64,000 bases of DNA from Lachnospiraceae bacterium. Lineage in GTDB: Bacteria; Bacillota; Clostridia; Lachnospirales; Lachnospiraceae. The DNA lies in contig JAFZUW010000004.1 in assembly GCA_017618195.1 (NCBI GenBank), positions 1 through 64,000 on the forward strand, given 5' to 3'. The notes under the pieces are model-generated. The model worked only from the letters and a program-made list of their open reading frames with translations. It was not told where the DNA came from and did no database searches. The position numbers and the translations under genes were made by a program. Below are positions 55,052 through 64,000 of the stretch, piece by piece; position 1 is the first letter of the stretch, and every line of letters starts with the position of its first letter.

Positions 55052-55603
55052 CTAACCGACGAGAATCATACGGATGAATTCCGTCACTTCCTCACTGACC
55101 TCTCCGTCCGCCTGACAGTCCTTCAACCGTGCAAGAAGCGTGTCGACGTTACGGAATATGTGCATATGGATGCCGACGCCGCGCTTCTTCATGGACTCGG
55201 TAAAATACGACAGGATCTTCTCTTGCTTCGCTCCGTCTTTTGAATACGCGATCAATTCTGATCCCCGGACGCACAGGAAATCAAGATGCATCGAGCTTTG
55301 CTCGGAGGTAAATACGAGGTCGTAATAATACCGGTCTCCTTCAGCTTTTAACGGCTCAACCGACTCGCAGAACTGCGGCTCAACCGACTTGTGCGGCAGG
55401 AACAGGATCAGATTCACCAATGCCTTGGCCGCGGGAAGCGTCAGTAAAACCGCCAGAACCGTTCCGAGGTTTCTGCTCGTTCCGATAACCGCACGGCATA
55501 CCAGAAACAGGGACAGCCCCGACGCAATAAACAGGATTACGATCAGTGACTGCAGCTTTTTCTTATAGTTGATATACCCCTGTTCACCCTTCAACCGCTT
55601 CAT
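55052..55603 (-). CDS. Unknown protein with two membrane helices
   Basis: 183 residues. Two hydrophobic helices (about residues 20-60) are followed by a soluble domain of some 120 residues with no motif I can assign (YYYDLVFTSEQSSMHLDFLCVRG, KRGVGIHMHIFRNVDTLLARL). The ATG at 55603 has GAGGAG seven bases upstream and lies within the 3' end of the HAD gene. It is translationally packed between the HAD phosphatase and the RluA-type gene. Confidence 0.75.
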   Translation of the reverse strand: MKRLKGEQGYINYKKKLQSLIVILFIASGLSLFLVCRAVIGTSRNLGTVLAVLLTLPAAKALVNLILFLPHKSVEPQFCESVEPLKAEGDRYYYDLVFTSEQSSMHLDFLCVRGSELIAYSKDGAKQEKILSYFTESMKKRGVGIHMHIFRNVDTLLARLKDCQADGEVSEEVTEFIRMILVG

Positions 55604-56267
55604 AATCAAGCTCCTCAAAACTGTTCAGATAATAGTCCGAAAGCGCCTCCGCGTCGGAAACGCTGATCTTCGAATGTTTGTCATAAACGGCGCAGACATT
55701 CATTCCGGCTGCCCTCGCCGCCTCGATTCCCGCCTCAACGTCCTCAAAAACAAGGCATTCCGACGGCTTTAACCCGAGATGTCCGGCTGCATGCAGATAG
55801 ATATCCGGTGCAGGCTTTCCGTGTTCGACTTCGCTTCCCGTAACCATGACCGAGAAAAAGTCTCGGATCTTCAATGAAGCAAGCACCGCACCGAGCAACT
55901 CAGGCGAATTGCTTGTCGCGATACCGCACGGAATATTCTGTTCCTTCAGGAATTTAAGAAACTCCCGTACGCCGGGTTTTAACGGCACGCGCTCCCGGTA
56001 GAAGGCAAATGCCATATCGTTCCAGTCCTGCATCATCTGCTCGATGCTGTCCGGAATCCGAAACCGTTTCTTTGTGTAAACGGCAACCTCATGAAAGCTG
56101 AGGCCTTCGATCTTCTTTTGATAATCGTCCGGCAGATCATATCCGAACCGTGCAAGGTATTCCACATCGATATCGTCCCACATCGACATGGAATCGATCA
56201 ATGTTCCGTCCAGATCAAAGATAACGGCTTTGACCTGTTGCTTAATCCAGTTGATAGATGGCTTCAT
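55584..56267 (-). CDS. HAD-superfamily phosphatase (beta-phosphoglucomutase-like)
   Basis: 227 residues. Motif I is VIFDLDGTLIDSM, with the nucleophilic Asp and the helical cap typical of subfamily I. Motif II is GIATSNS, and GKPAPDIYLHAAGHLGL with ECLVFEDVEAGIEAARAAGM gives motifs III and IV. The second Asp of motif I makes either a phosphatase or a mutase possible; the substrate is unknown. It overlaps the preceding gene by 26 nt. Confidence 0.9.
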   Translation of the reverse strand: MKPSINWIKQQVKAVIFDLDGTLIDSMSMWDDIDVEYLARFGYDLPDDYQKKIEGLSFHEVAVYTKKRFRIPDSIEQMMQDWNDMAFAFYRERVPLKPGVREFLKFLKEQNIPCGIATSNSPELLGAVLASLKIRDFFSVMVTGSEVEHGKPAPDIYLHAAGHLGLKPSECLVFEDVEAGIEAARAAGMNVCAVYDKHSKISVSDAEALSDYYLNSFEELDYEAVEG

Positions 56268-56973
56268 TCAGTTGTTCCTTCGTATATTCGCGGTATTGCC
56301 CGGGCTCTAACCCTTCGGGAAGTTTTAAGCCTCCGACCGCGATTCGTTTCAAATATATAACGTCGTTTCCGACGGCGTGAAACATGCGTTTCACCTGGTG
56401 GAAATGCCCTTCCGTAATCGTTAACAGGCATTCCGTAATATCATCCCGCTTCGTAAGGAATTCATACTTTGCGGGCTTGGTCGTATAATCCGAAAACTCA
56501 ATCCCGTTTTCCAGTCTGCTGATTCCTTCGTCCGAAACATCTCCGTTCACATGGACCAGATACGTCTTCGGCACCTTCTTCGAAGGGCTCGTCAGATTGT
56601 GGGCAAATGCTCCGTCGTTCGTTACAAGCAGCAGCCCTTCGGTATCCTTATCAAGCCTTCCGACCGGAAAAAAGTCCTCCGGATCCGCTTCGGGGATAAG
56701 CGCCATAACGGTCTCGCTGATCCGGTCCTTCGTCGCGCTGATGACGCCGTCCGGCTTATTCAAAAGAAAATACCGGTACTGCCGGTAGATCAGCTCGTTT
56801 CCGTTCATCCGGACCGAATCGGTTTCCGGTTCGACCTGCTGCTCCGAAACGCGGCAGATCGTCCCATTTACCGTAACAGCCTGCGTTTTCAACAGCTTTT
56901 TCGCGTCGGAACGGCTTTTTGCGGCACCGGTCAGCACCAGAAAGCGGTCAAGCCGCATCGAAGTTTTACTCAT
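56242..56973 (-). CDS. RsuA/RluB-family pseudouridine synthase
   Basis: 243 residues. S4 domain (MRLDRFLVLTGAAKSRSDAKKLL) and catalytic segment PVGRLDKDTEGLLLVTNDG with the Asp nucleophile, then GHFHQVKRMFHAVGNDVIYLKRI. The GLLLVTNDGAFAHNL pattern and short length favour the 16S RsuA branch. It starts close behind rsmF. Confidence 0.92.
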   Translation of the reverse strand: MSKTSMRLDRFLVLTGAAKSRSDAKKLLKTQAVTVNGTICRVSEQQVEPETDSVRMNGNELIYRQYRYFLLNKPDGVISATKDRISETVMALIPEADPEDFFPVGRLDKDTEGLLLVTNDGAFAHNLTSPSKKVPKTYLVHVNGDVSDEGISRLENGIEFSDYTTKPAKYEFLTKRDDITECLLTITEGHFHQVKRMFHAVGNDVIYLKRIAVGGLKLPEGLEPGQYREYTKEQLNEAIYQLD

Positions 56974-56974
56974 A

Positions 56975-58378
56975 TCACATCATTCTCCAGCCGGGAAGAT
57001 ATTTGTTCTTGAACTGTCCGCCGCGCACCTTGCCGAAACCGAGCGGATACCCGTCAACGCACACGAGCACATACCCGTCCTTTACGGAATCGGGGCAGTC
57101 GATCGTTTCGCATTTTAAGTAGCGGATCACGTCGGGATCGGATTCCTTTAAGTCAAGGCAGTTGTCAAACGAATCCCTTGTAAGCGCCATTGCAAGCGAC
57201 TGTGAAGGCTCAAAACGGCCCTTTTTAAGCTCTCCTAAGAACAACCCCGCACGAAGTATGCGGAGCCCCTTTAAATCGGGCATTTCTTCAGGGATCAGGG
57301 AAAGTCTCTCGTCCGATAAAGCAAGCTGCGAAACGGGAATATCGGTCTTAATATGCGACAGGAATTCCTTCAGATCGTCGGTAAGCGCTTTCGGCTTCGT
57401 AAAGTCTTTAAACAAAGGAACCGCCGGTTCATACTCCGCCTCGCCCTTCTTACGAAAAAGTGCCAGAAAATGCCCCTCGCCCTCAATCTTATGCGGAAAC
57501 AGCCGTACCGTCTTCGTAATTTCCGGCAGCGGATCCTGCATCCAGTCGGACCTTCCGGTCACAAAGCCGAATGACTCATATTCCGACTTCCGGTCAGCAG
57601 GCACCGCGTCGACAAGCTCCATATCGGGATAACGGTCCAAAAAGAACCGTACGGTGTCCTCATCTTCCTCAGGGGAAAATGTGCACGTCGAGTATAATAA
57701 CATTCCGCCGGGTCTTAACATCTCATAGGCTCTCGGAAGAATCTGCTTCTGCAGGTCGTTATAATAGCCCGTTCCGTACTGTTCCCAGTTCTTCATGATC
57801 GCGGGCTGCTTGCGGAACATTCCCTCACCGGAACACGGCGCGTCAACTAAAATCTTATCGAAGTATTCCGGAAAGCGCTGCGCAAGCTTCTCCGCAGGCT
57901 CGCTCGTTACAACCGCGTTGATGATCCCGAACAGTTCAATATTTTTCAGAAGCGCTTTTGCACGCGAATGGCTGATGTCATTGGCAACGAGAAGGCCTTT
58001 GCCTTTAAGCTTCGCTCCGAGTTCGGTACTCTTCCCCCCGGGCGCCGCACAAAGGTCCAAAACGCGGTCTCCGGGCTCCACGGGAAGCAGAGCCGCAGGC
58101 GTCATCGCACTCGGCTCCTGCAGATAATACATTCCGGCGTAATAGTACGGATGCTTCGACGGAATGTCGGAATCCTCGTAATAAAAGCCGTTCTTCGTCC
58201 ACGGAACCGGATTTAACCCGAACGGTGCAAGCTTTTGAAACTCCTCCGGACTCAGCTTTAACGTATTCACGCGGACGGCCGAACTGACCTTCTTTAAAAA
58301 GCAGGCCTCATAAGCCGCAAACTCTTCCTCTCCGAGCTGCTTACGCATACGTTTTTCAAATTGTTCCGGAAAATGCAT
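56975..58378 (-). CDS. rRNA m5C methyltransferase, RsmF-like
   Basis: SAM-dependent cytosine-5 methyltransferase of the NOL1/NOP2/Sun family, 467 residues. An N-terminal RNA-binding part leads to VLDLCAAPGGKSTELGAKL (SAM site). The two catalytic cysteines are in VDAPCSGEGMFRK and LYSTCTFSPEEDE. The C-terminal extension (about 300-467) with a PUA-like FG-rich end (GYPLGFGKVRGGQFKNKYLPG) is characteristic of RsmF/YebU rather than RsmB. AAGGA lies before the ATG. Confidence 0.92.
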   Translation of the reverse strand: MHFPEQFEKRMRKQLGEEEFAAYEACFLKKVSSAVRVNTLKLSPEEFQKLAPFGLNPVPWTKNGFYYEDSDIPSKHPYYYAGMYYLQEPSAMTPAALLPVEPGDRVLDLCAAPGGKSTELGAKLKGKGLLVANDISHSRAKALLKNIELFGIINAVVTSEPAEKLAQRFPEYFDKILVDAPCSGEGMFRKQPAIMKNWEQYGTGYYNDLQKQILPRAYEMLRPGGMLLYSTCTFSPEEDEDTVRFFLDRYPDMELVDAVPADRKSEYESFGFVTGRSDWMQDPLPEITKTVRLFPHKIEGEGHFLALFRKKGEAEYEPAVPLFKDFTKPKALTDDLKEFLSHIKTDIPVSQLALSDERLSLIPEEMPDLKGLRILRAGLFLGELKKGRFEPSQSLAMALTRDSFDNCLDLKESDPDVIRYLKCETIDCPDSVKDGYVLVCVDGYPLGFGKVRGGQFKNKYLPGWRMM

Positions 58379-58470
58379 CTCGTTCGTTCCTTCTTTGGTT
58401 CAATGGCGGTTTAAACGGTATCCTTCCGTAACGGTCCCCATTTGCACACGGGTACCGGTGCTCAGTACGA

Positions 58471-59274
58471 TCAGTTGATCGTCTGGGCACGGTAGCCTTC
58501 CGCGATAATGTCAAGCTCGGTCGCAAAATGACGAAGCTTGTCGATATTCTGCTCTTTATATATGTCGTAAAACTCTTCCTGGATCCGGACCGCCTCACGA
58601 TGGCTTACGAACCGGTACAGGTTCTGGATCGAAAGCAGGATGTCGTTTACGATACGCTCTTCTTCAAAACGAAGCTCTCTTGCGGAGCGGATTTCATCAC
58701 GGATTGAGGAAAGCTCCTTATCCGTTTCAATCATGCCGTCCGCGGTATTGCGGAGCCGAACCTTCAGTTCATCCGGAATATTGCTCCGGTACTTGTACTG
58801 AAGTGAATGCTCGATTGTCGACCAGCTGTTCATTCCGAGCGTTCTGACCTGGATCTCGCCGTGGATCTTCTTCGGTCCGCCGACCGACTGTACGGTATAT
58901 AAGATCCTCAGATGGAAGCTCCGATATCCGCTTTCCTTCGGAAACGCGATGTAATCGTTCTCGGATACGACTTCCATATCGGTTCTCGATTTGATCATGT
59001 CGACTACCTGGTAGCAGTCTTCCACGAACTGGCAGATCAGCCGGATGCCGCAGATATCCCACATCTCGTTCTCGATCTCCTCAAGAGGGATCTTCTTCCT
59101 GTTGGCCTTTTCAATAATGCTTGCGATGGATTTTACGCGCCCCTGCACGAGTTCGATCGGGCAATAATCGTCCGATTTGCGGAACGCGGTCATCAGATGA
59201 TTGAATTTGATCATCAGCTCATCGACGGCGAGTGCGTAAGGATCCAGAAATTCTCTCCATAATTGTATTTCCAT
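58471..59274 (-). CDS. Small alarmone synthetase ((p)ppGpp synthetase, RelQ/YjbM type)
   Basis: Makes (p)ppGpp from ATP and GDP/GTP without a hydrolase domain. 267 residues. The synthetase core shows IKSRTDMEVVSENDYIAFPK, ESGYRSFHLRI and HGEIQVRTLGMNSWSTIEH. No HD domain or TGS/ACT regulatory region is present. GGGGG seven bases before the ATG gives a good start. Neighbours are a PFL-family gene upstream and the methyltransferase downstream. Confidence 0.93.
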   Translation of the reverse strand: MEIQLWREFLDPYALAVDELMIKFNHLMTAFRKSDDYCPIELVQGRVKSIASIIEKANRKKIPLEEIENEMWDICGIRLICQFVEDCYQVVDMIKSRTDMEVVSENDYIAFPKESGYRSFHLRILYTVQSVGGPKKIHGEIQVRTLGMNSWSTIEHSLQYKYRSNIPDELKVRLRNTADGMIETDKELSSIRDEIRSARELRFEEERIVNDILLSIQNLYRFVSHREAVRIQEEFYDIYKEQNIDKLRHFATELDIIAEGYRAQTIN

Positions 59275-59295
59275 ATTGTAACCCCCTCAATTGCG

Positions 59296-60660
59296 TCAGT
59301 TCTTAAAACTGTGGACGGGCGCCGGGATACGTCCCTTTCGGTTGACGAAATCGGCGCAGGAGAAACGGTTTACCGGAATGATCGGCGCATATCCGAGCAG
59401 TCCCCCGAATTCGGCCTGATCTCCTACGGTCTTACCGATTACGGGGATCAGACGAACCGCTGTCGTCTTCTGGTTGATCATTCCGATTGCCATCTCATCC
59501 GCGATGATTCCGCTCAAGGTTTCCGCGGAAGTATCTCCGGGGATGGCGATCATATCAAGACCTACGGAGCAAACCGAGGTCATTGCTTCGAGTTTTTCAA
59601 GCGTCAGGCATCCGAGCGTTACGGCATCGATCATGCCCTGGTCCTCACTGACCGGGATAAATGCGCCGCTTAAGCCACCGACATACGAAGATGCCATAAT
59701 GCCGCCCTTCTTCACCTGATCATTTAAAAGCGCAAGCGCTGCGGTCGTTCCGGGCGCTCCGGGATGCTCTAACCCGATTTCCTGCAGAATCTCCGCTACA
59801 CTGTCGCCGATCGCAGGCGTAGGTGCAAGCGAAAGATCGACGATTCCGAACGGAATATTGAGCATTTCGGAAGCTCTCTTCGCAACCAGCTGACCGACTC
59901 TGGTAATCTTGAAGGCGGTTTTCTTAATCGTTTCGCAGAGGAATTCAAAATCCATGCCGCGGGCCTGTTCAAGCGCCTTTTTGACAACGCCCGGGCCGCT
60001 GACACCGACATTGATAACGGCATCCGCTTCGGTTACGCCGTGAAATGCGCCGGCCATGAACGGGTTATCGTCGGGAGCGTTACAGAATACGACAAGCTTT
60101 GCGCATCCGATCGAATCGTTGTCCGCGGTCTTCTCGGCCGTCTCTCGGATCACCTGTCCCATCAGCCGTACCGCATCCATATTGATGCCGGTTCTCGTGG
60201 AACCGACGTTGACCGAGCTGCATACGACGTCGGTTTCGGCAAGCGCTTTCGGGATGGAACGAAGAAGCATTTCCTCGGCTTTGGTCATTCCCTTTGAAAC
60301 AAGGGCGCTGTATCCGCCGATAAAGTTTACGCCGACCGCTTTGCCGGCCTTATCGAGCGTCTTTGCGATCTCGACAAAGTCATCTTCACAGTGACAGGCG
60401 GATGCGCCGATCAGTCCGATCGGGGTAACGCTGATCCGCTTGTTGACTACCGGAATTCCGTATTCCTTAGCGATTTCATCACCGGTCGCAACAAGGTTTC
60501 CGGCAAGCTTTGTGATTTTATCATATATGTTGCCGCACAGTTTCGTAAGATCCGAATCGATGCAGTCGATCAGGGAAATCCCGAGCGTGATCGTTCTCAC
60601 GTCGAGATTCATCTTCTCAATCATGCGGTTTGTTTCCTGTATTTCCAGTTTACTGATCAT
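59296..60660 (-). CDS. PFL family protein (DUF711/UPF0210)
   Basis: 454 residues, uncharacterised family related in fold to glycyl-radical-type proteins but with no visible glycyl radical motif. Conserved blocks include [57 protein letters not shown] and [22 protein letters not shown] eight bases before the ATG. It is paired with the ACT-domain gene 73 bp upstream, a pairing seen widely in Firmicutes, suggesting the ACT protein regulates or partners it. Confidence 0.92.
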   Translation of the reverse strand: MISKLEIQETNRMIEKMNLDVRTITLGISLIDCIDSDLTKLCGNIYDKITKLAGNLVATGDEIAKEYGIPVVNKRISVTPIGLIGASACHCEDDFVEIAKTLDKAGKAVGVNFIGGYSALVSKGMTKAEEMLLRSIPKALAETDVVCSSVNVGSTRTGINMDAVRLMGQVIRETAEKTADNDSIGCAKLVVFCNAPDDNPFMAGAFHGVTEADAVINVGVSGPGVVKKALEQARGMDFEFLCETIKKTAFKITRVGQLVAKRASEMLNIPFGIVDLSLAPTPAIGDSVAEILQEIGLEHPGAPGTTAALALLNDQVKKGGIMASSYVGGLSGAFIPVSEDQGMIDAVTLGCLTLEKLEAMTSVCSVGLDMIAIPGDTSAETLSGIIADEMAIGMINQKTTAVRLIPVIGKTVGDQAEFGGLLGYAPIIPVNRFSCADFVNRKGRIPAPVHSFKN

Positions 60661-60733
60661 GGTATAGTCCTCCAGACAGACAGTCCGCCGACCGTCCGTT
60701 CCCTCTTAACACAATATAAACGAACGATGCGCA

Positions 60734-61006
60734 TCAGATGCGGTGCATCATATCAAAAATATCCTCAAGCTGGATACGGATTACGCAGCCGATCCCGTTT
60801 CCGACTTCCGCAAGCTCGTCCGAGAGTTTGTTGAACTCTACCCTGCTTGCCGAAACGTCTACGATCATCATCATGTTGAAATATCCGCCGACGATCGTCT
60901 GGGAAATATCCAAAACGTTTACATTTTCCTCGGACAGATACGTGCATACCTTTGCGATAATGCCGACGGTGTCCTTTCCTACTACGGTTATAATTGCTCT
61001 TTTCAT
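60734..61006 (-). CDS. ACT-domain protein (UPF0237)
   Basis: 90 residues consisting of one ACT regulatory domain: AIITVVGKDTVGIIAKVCTY, then VNVLDISQTIVGGYFNMMMI. ACT domains bind small ligands, often amino acids. The role of this stand-alone family is unproven; its neighbour is the DUF711 gene. Confidence 0.92.
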   Translation of the reverse strand: MKRAIITVVGKDTVGIIAKVCTYLSEENVNVLDISQTIVGGYFNMMMIVDVSASRVEFNKLSDELAEVGNGIGCVIRIQLEDIFDMMHRI

Positions 61007-61060
61007 CTGAACCTTCTTTCCGGCCGAAGCCGCTTTCCTTTTCGGGTCTCCCCTGAAATA

Positions 61061-61855
61061 TTAAATAATCAATGCCTCCATCGGCACGTCTCTCGGCGCA
61101 ACGATAAGCCTCGGTTTCGCCTTATCGAAATTCCACGCGCCGTCGAGCTCGTTCTTCATCGTAAGAAGCGCCAGATCCGGCATATTATTTTCCTTGCTTA
61201 AGTGGGCAAGCACGATGGCCTTCATTCCCTCGTGAAGCACGTGCGACACAAGCCGCGCGGAATCTTCGTTCGAAAGATGCCCGATATCGCTCATGATCCG
61301 CTGTTTTAACGAATACGGGTATGATCCCGCAAGAAGCATGTAGCGGTCGTAATTGGACTCGAGATAAAGTATCTCGGAATCCGAAAGATGCCTTACGACG
61401 TCGGGCGTTATGCACCCGAGGTCGGTCGCCATCCCGATCTTGTGCGTTCCGTCCGTAAACGAATACGCAACCGGCTCCGCGGCATCATGTGAAATGCCGC
61501 AGCACCGAACCGTAACATCCCCGAACCGGAGTTCCGAATCCGCTTTGACCGTATGGAACAGTTCCGCCGGCAGGTCCGCCAGCGTCTTACTCCTACGGAT
61601 CGCACGGATCGTTCCGGCGGACGCATATACCGGTATCCGGTACTTTTTTAAGAACACCGCAAGCCCTGCCGTATGATCCGAATGTTCATGCGTGATAAGC
61701 ACCGCGTCAAGCGATTCGGGCTGGATCCATTCGGTCTGCAGATACCCGCAGATTCGTTTTGCACTGATTCCCGCATCCACCAGCAGATTGCACGACTGCG
61801 TTCCGAGATAGATCGAATTGCCGCTGCTTCCGCTTGATAAACTGAAGAATTTCAA
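61061..61855 (-). CDS. Metallo-beta-lactamase-fold hydrolase, WalJ/YycJ-like
   Basis: 264 residues with the zinc motif THEHSDHTAGL and later DLGCITPDVV and LAHLSKENN. The opening SLSSGSSGNSIYLG is the mark of the YycJ/WalJ group, suspected 5'-3' exonuclease-type nucleases tied to DNA repair or cell division. The start is a TTG with AGAGG three bases upstream. In Bacillus yycJ is beside walRK, but here it follows coaE and polA. Confidence 0.9.
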   Translation of the reverse strand: MKFFSLSSGSSGNSIYLGTQSCNLLVDAGISAKRICGYLQTEWIQPESLDAVLITHEHSDHTAGLAVFLKKYRIPVYASAGTIRAIRRSKTLADLPAELFHTVKADSELRFGDVTVRCCGISHDAAEPVAYSFTDGTHKIGMATDLGCITPDVVRHLSDSEILYLESNYDRYMLLAGSYPYSLKQRIMSDIGHLSNEDSARLVSHVLHEGMKAIVLAHLSKENNMPDLALLTMKNELDGAWNFDKAKPRLIVAPRDVPMEALII

Positions 61856-61875
61856 AAACCTCTACCGCCTTTCGC

Positions 61876-62499
61876 CTACAGGCCGAGATTAGTCTCGATC
61901 TGATAGCAAAGTTCCAAATCTCCGACCAGATTGCCGTTCACGATTTCCTTGTCGCAGAGCTTCTTGAGCTCTTCCTCGGGCATCTGACCCGAGAACAGCG
62001 AGGCAATCTTTTCGTCCGTATAACCGCGTCCCTTCATGAGACGGTATCTGCGGACCGTTTCGGGCGCCGTAACCGCCCATAATTCATCGCAGAAGGACCG
62101 GTATCCGGCCGAACAGGCAAGTGCCGATTCGACAAATACGAACGGGATATTCTTCTTTGCATACTCTCCGATCCGTTCCTTAATCTCTTCGATCACGGCC
62201 GGGTGCGTGATCGCATTTAACATCTTCAGCTTCTCGGGATCGTTGAAAACAAGATCCGCAAGCGCGCTCCGGTTAAGTGTTCCGTCTTCGTTTGCAAATT
62301 GGCTTCCGAACGTCTCAAGCACCTTTTTAAGCGCCGTACCGCCGGGTTCCATCTGTTCTTTAGAGATGGAATCGGAATCAATCACGGGATAGCCGAGATG
62401 CCTTTCAATCAGTTTACAGACGTGGCTCTTTCCCGAGCCTACGCCGCCCGTGATTCCGATAACTTTCGTATGATCTACCATGACCTGTCGCATTATCAT
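61876..62499 (-). CDS. coaE: Dephospho-CoA kinase
   Basis: Final step of coenzyme A synthesis. P-loop GITGGVGSGKSHV near the N-terminus, then VIDSDSISKEQMEPGG and NIPFVFVESALACSAG. 207 residues from the ATG at 62499, which overlaps the polA stop (ATGA); ATGs at 62493 and 62481 are also possible, the last having AGG nearby. polA-coaE is a conserved Firmicute pair. Confidence 0.95.
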   Translation of the reverse strand: MIMRQVMVDHTKVIGITGGVGSGKSHVCKLIERHLGYPVIDSDSISKEQMEPGGTALKKVLETFGSQFANEDGTLNRSALADLVFNDPEKLKMLNAITHPAVIEEIKERIGEYAKKNIPFVFVESALACSAGYRSFCDELWAVTAPETVRRYRLMKGRGYTDEKIASLFSGQMPEEELKKLCDKEIVNGNLVGDLELCYQIETNLGL

Positions 62500-64000
62500 T
62501 TGGCTTCGTACCAGCTGCCGCCTTTGTGAACGTCCGCCACAAGCGGAACGGATAATGCTGCCGCTCCTTCCATTGCTTCTTTCAGAATTGCCTGTACTTT
62601 TTCTTCCTCGTCATAAGGAACTTCCAGTAATATTTCATCATGGACCTGTACCAGCATCTTTGCTTTAAGATTCTGCCCGCAAAGCATGCGGTATATGCGT
62701 ACCATGGCAATCTTCATAATGTCCGCCGCGGTTCCCTGGATCGGCGAATTCATCGCGATTCGTTCGCCGAACGAACGCTGCATGAAATAATCCGAAGCAA
62801 GTTCCGGAATCGGTCGGATGCGGCCGTACAAGGTGCGGATCTCGCCGTCCTCCTTGGCTTTCTGAACGTTCTCATCCAGGTACCGCTTCATCGCGGGATA
62901 CTTCTCGTAGTAAGAACGGATATACGATTCCGCGGTCTTCCGGTCGATTCCGAGGTTCTGCCCGAGTCCGAACGAGCTGATGCCGTAAAGGATACCGAAG
63001 TTTACTGCTTTTGCGGCGCTTCGCTGTGCATCGGTCACTTCCTCAAACGGAACGTGAAATACCATCGCGGCCGTCGTGCGGTGAATATCCGCGGCGTTGT
63101 TGTATGCGTCGATCAGGCTCTTATCACCCGACATGTGCGCCATCAGCCGGAGCTCGATCTGCGAATAGTCGGCGTCGTAGAAAACATGTCCTTTCTTCGG
63201 CAGGAATACCTTTCGGATGGAACGGCCGATCTCGGTACGGATCGGAATGTTCTGCAGGTTCGGATTGGTCGAGCTGAGCCGTCCGGTTGCCGTTACGGTC
63301 TGCTGGAACGTCGTATGAATGCGCCCGTCCGCAGCGATGCAGTTCATAAGTCCCGCGGAATAAGTCGTCTGCAGTTTCCGGTATTGGCGGTAGATCAGAA
63401 GATGCTCCACCACCGGTTCCTCGGCAGCCAGTTTCTCTAATACGTCGGCCGACGTTGAGTAACCGTTCTTGGTCTTCTTTCCGCCTTTTAAACCGAGTTT
63501 CTCAAAAAGCACTTCCGAAAGCTGCTTCGGGGAGTTCAGATTGAACCGCATTCCGGCAAGTTCAAACACCTTTTCCTCTTCCTCGCGGCATTTTTCGATA
63601 AATTCCTCATCGAGTTTCTTAAGAAGCTCCGGATCCGCATAGATACCGGTCTGCTCCATATCGGCGAGCACCCAGATCAGCGGCCGCTCAATCTCCTCAT
63701 ATAGCTTCTGAAGCTGCTTATTCTCAAGCTTTTTACGGAGTTCAAAGCCGATAGCCTTTGCAAGCTCCGCAAGATAATCTCCGTCCTCTTTATAACCGAT
63801 CCCCGGCAGATATTCCCGCTGCAGCTCCTGCGGATCGTGCGCCGCGGCAAGCGGTCTCACAAGGTAATCGCATACCGAAAGATCATATAAACCGTCCTTC
63901 TCCTTCGGGAACAGCGCCGTCAGTTCTTTTACGGAAAATGCGTATACGACGTTTCCGTTCAGCAGCCCGTCAAGCAGCTCCGAAAAATAAATATCGTTCA
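62496..64000 (-). CDS. polA: DNA polymerase I, 5' end beyond the window
   Basis: Repair and lagging-strand polymerase. About 501 codons are visible and the frame stays open to the right edge, so the N-terminal 5'-nuclease domain and start are missing. The degenerate proofreading-like region leads into the polymerase domain. Motif A is DADYSQIELRLMAHMSGD, motif B (O helix) KAVNFGILYGISSFGL and motif C VQVHDEILLEV. Fingers and palm look intact. It ends in an ATGA overlap with coaE. Confidence 0.96.
   Translation of the reverse strand, partial: NDIYFSELLDGLLNGNVVYAFSVKELTALFPKEKDGLYDLSVCDYLVRPLAAAHDPQELQREYLPGIGYKEDGDYLAELAKAIGFELRKKLENKQLQKLYEEIERPLIWVLADMEQTGIYADPELLKKLDEEFIEKCREEEEKVFELAGMRFNLNSPKQLSEVLFEKLGLKGGKKTKNGYSTSADVLEKLAAEEPVVEHLLIYRQYRKLQTTYSAGLMNCIAADGRIHTTFQQTVTATGRLSSTNPNLQNIPIRTEIGRSIRKVFLPKKGHVFYDADYSQIELRLMAHMSGDKSLIDAYNNAADIHRTTAAMVFHVPFEEVTDAQRSAAKAVNFGILYGISSFGLGQNLGIDRKTAESYIRSYYEKYPAMKRYLDENVQKAKEDGEIRTLYGRIRPIPELASDYFMQRSFGERIAMNSPIQGTAADIMKIAMVRIYRMLCGQNLKAKMLVQVHDEILLEVPYDEEEKVQAILKEAMEGAAALSVPLVADVHKGGSWYEAK

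Overview
The window looks like a piece of a Clostridia chromosome, most likely Lachnospiraceae (gut or rumen type). The grounds are the gene content and order: radC-mreBCD-PBP2-minC-rodA, rimP-nusA-rnpM-ylxQ-infB-rbfA-nrnA-truB-ribF-rpsO, and yggS-sepF-divIVA-lspA. Other signs are strong AGGAGG-type ribosome binding sites, sigma-A promoters, a folT THF riboswitch, frequent TTG starts and GC near 50%. Every gene I accept (57, one cut by the right edge) is on the minus strand, so the layout below runs from the right edge to the left edge, in the order of transcription. No tRNA, rRNA, CRISPR array, transposase or prophage was seen.

Right end (64000-53474): polA (5' end outside the window), coaE, a WalJ/YycJ-like metallo-hydrolase, an ACT-domain protein, a PFL/DUF711 protein, a small alarmone synthetase, an rRNA m5C methyltransferase, two pseudouridine synthases, a HAD phosphatase, an unknown membrane protein and recU. 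They are tightly packed and end at a terminator. Next comes a histidine operon (53422-48492) with a consensus promoter. Its genes are a HisZ-HisG fusion, hisD, hisB, and HisIE fused to a HisF-like barrel that has lost its catalytic aspartates. A 52-codon membrane protein gene follows.

Translation block (48287-39288): rimP, nusA, rnpM, ylxQ, infB, rbfA, nrnA, truB, ribF and rpsO. It starts from a promoter whose leader carries a 28-bp perfect palindrome, a candidate NusA-controlled attenuator. rpsO has its own promoter and leader. A folate island (folT under a THF riboswitch, then two folC genes) and a membrane-anchored GH5 cellulase separate rpsO from pnp, which normally follows it. After pnp come a GH2 beta-galactosidase, a GH95 glycosidase, uppP, ftsK/spoIIIE, mutL, miaA and a PLP lyase-like gene.

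Cell-shape and division block (18396-4349): radC, mreB, mreC, mreD, PBP2 with a roughly 250-residue insertion, minC, rodA and a lipoprotein D,D-carboxypeptidase. minD and minE, usually between minC and rodA, are missing. A small P-loop protein, a HlyD-like membrane protein, yggS, sepF, divIVA and lspA follow, then rluD and an AAA ATPase. At the left end are a BlaI-type repressor with two operator-like dyads on its own promoter, and a XerS-like tyrosine recombinase with an adjacent inverted repeat that resembles a recombination core site.

The observations I rate highest are the recombinase-linked inverted repeat, the BlaI promoter/operator arrangement, the THF riboswitch island, the two unusual His fusions, the rimP leader palindrome and the missing minDE. 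All coordinates and counts were worked out by hand from the sequence.
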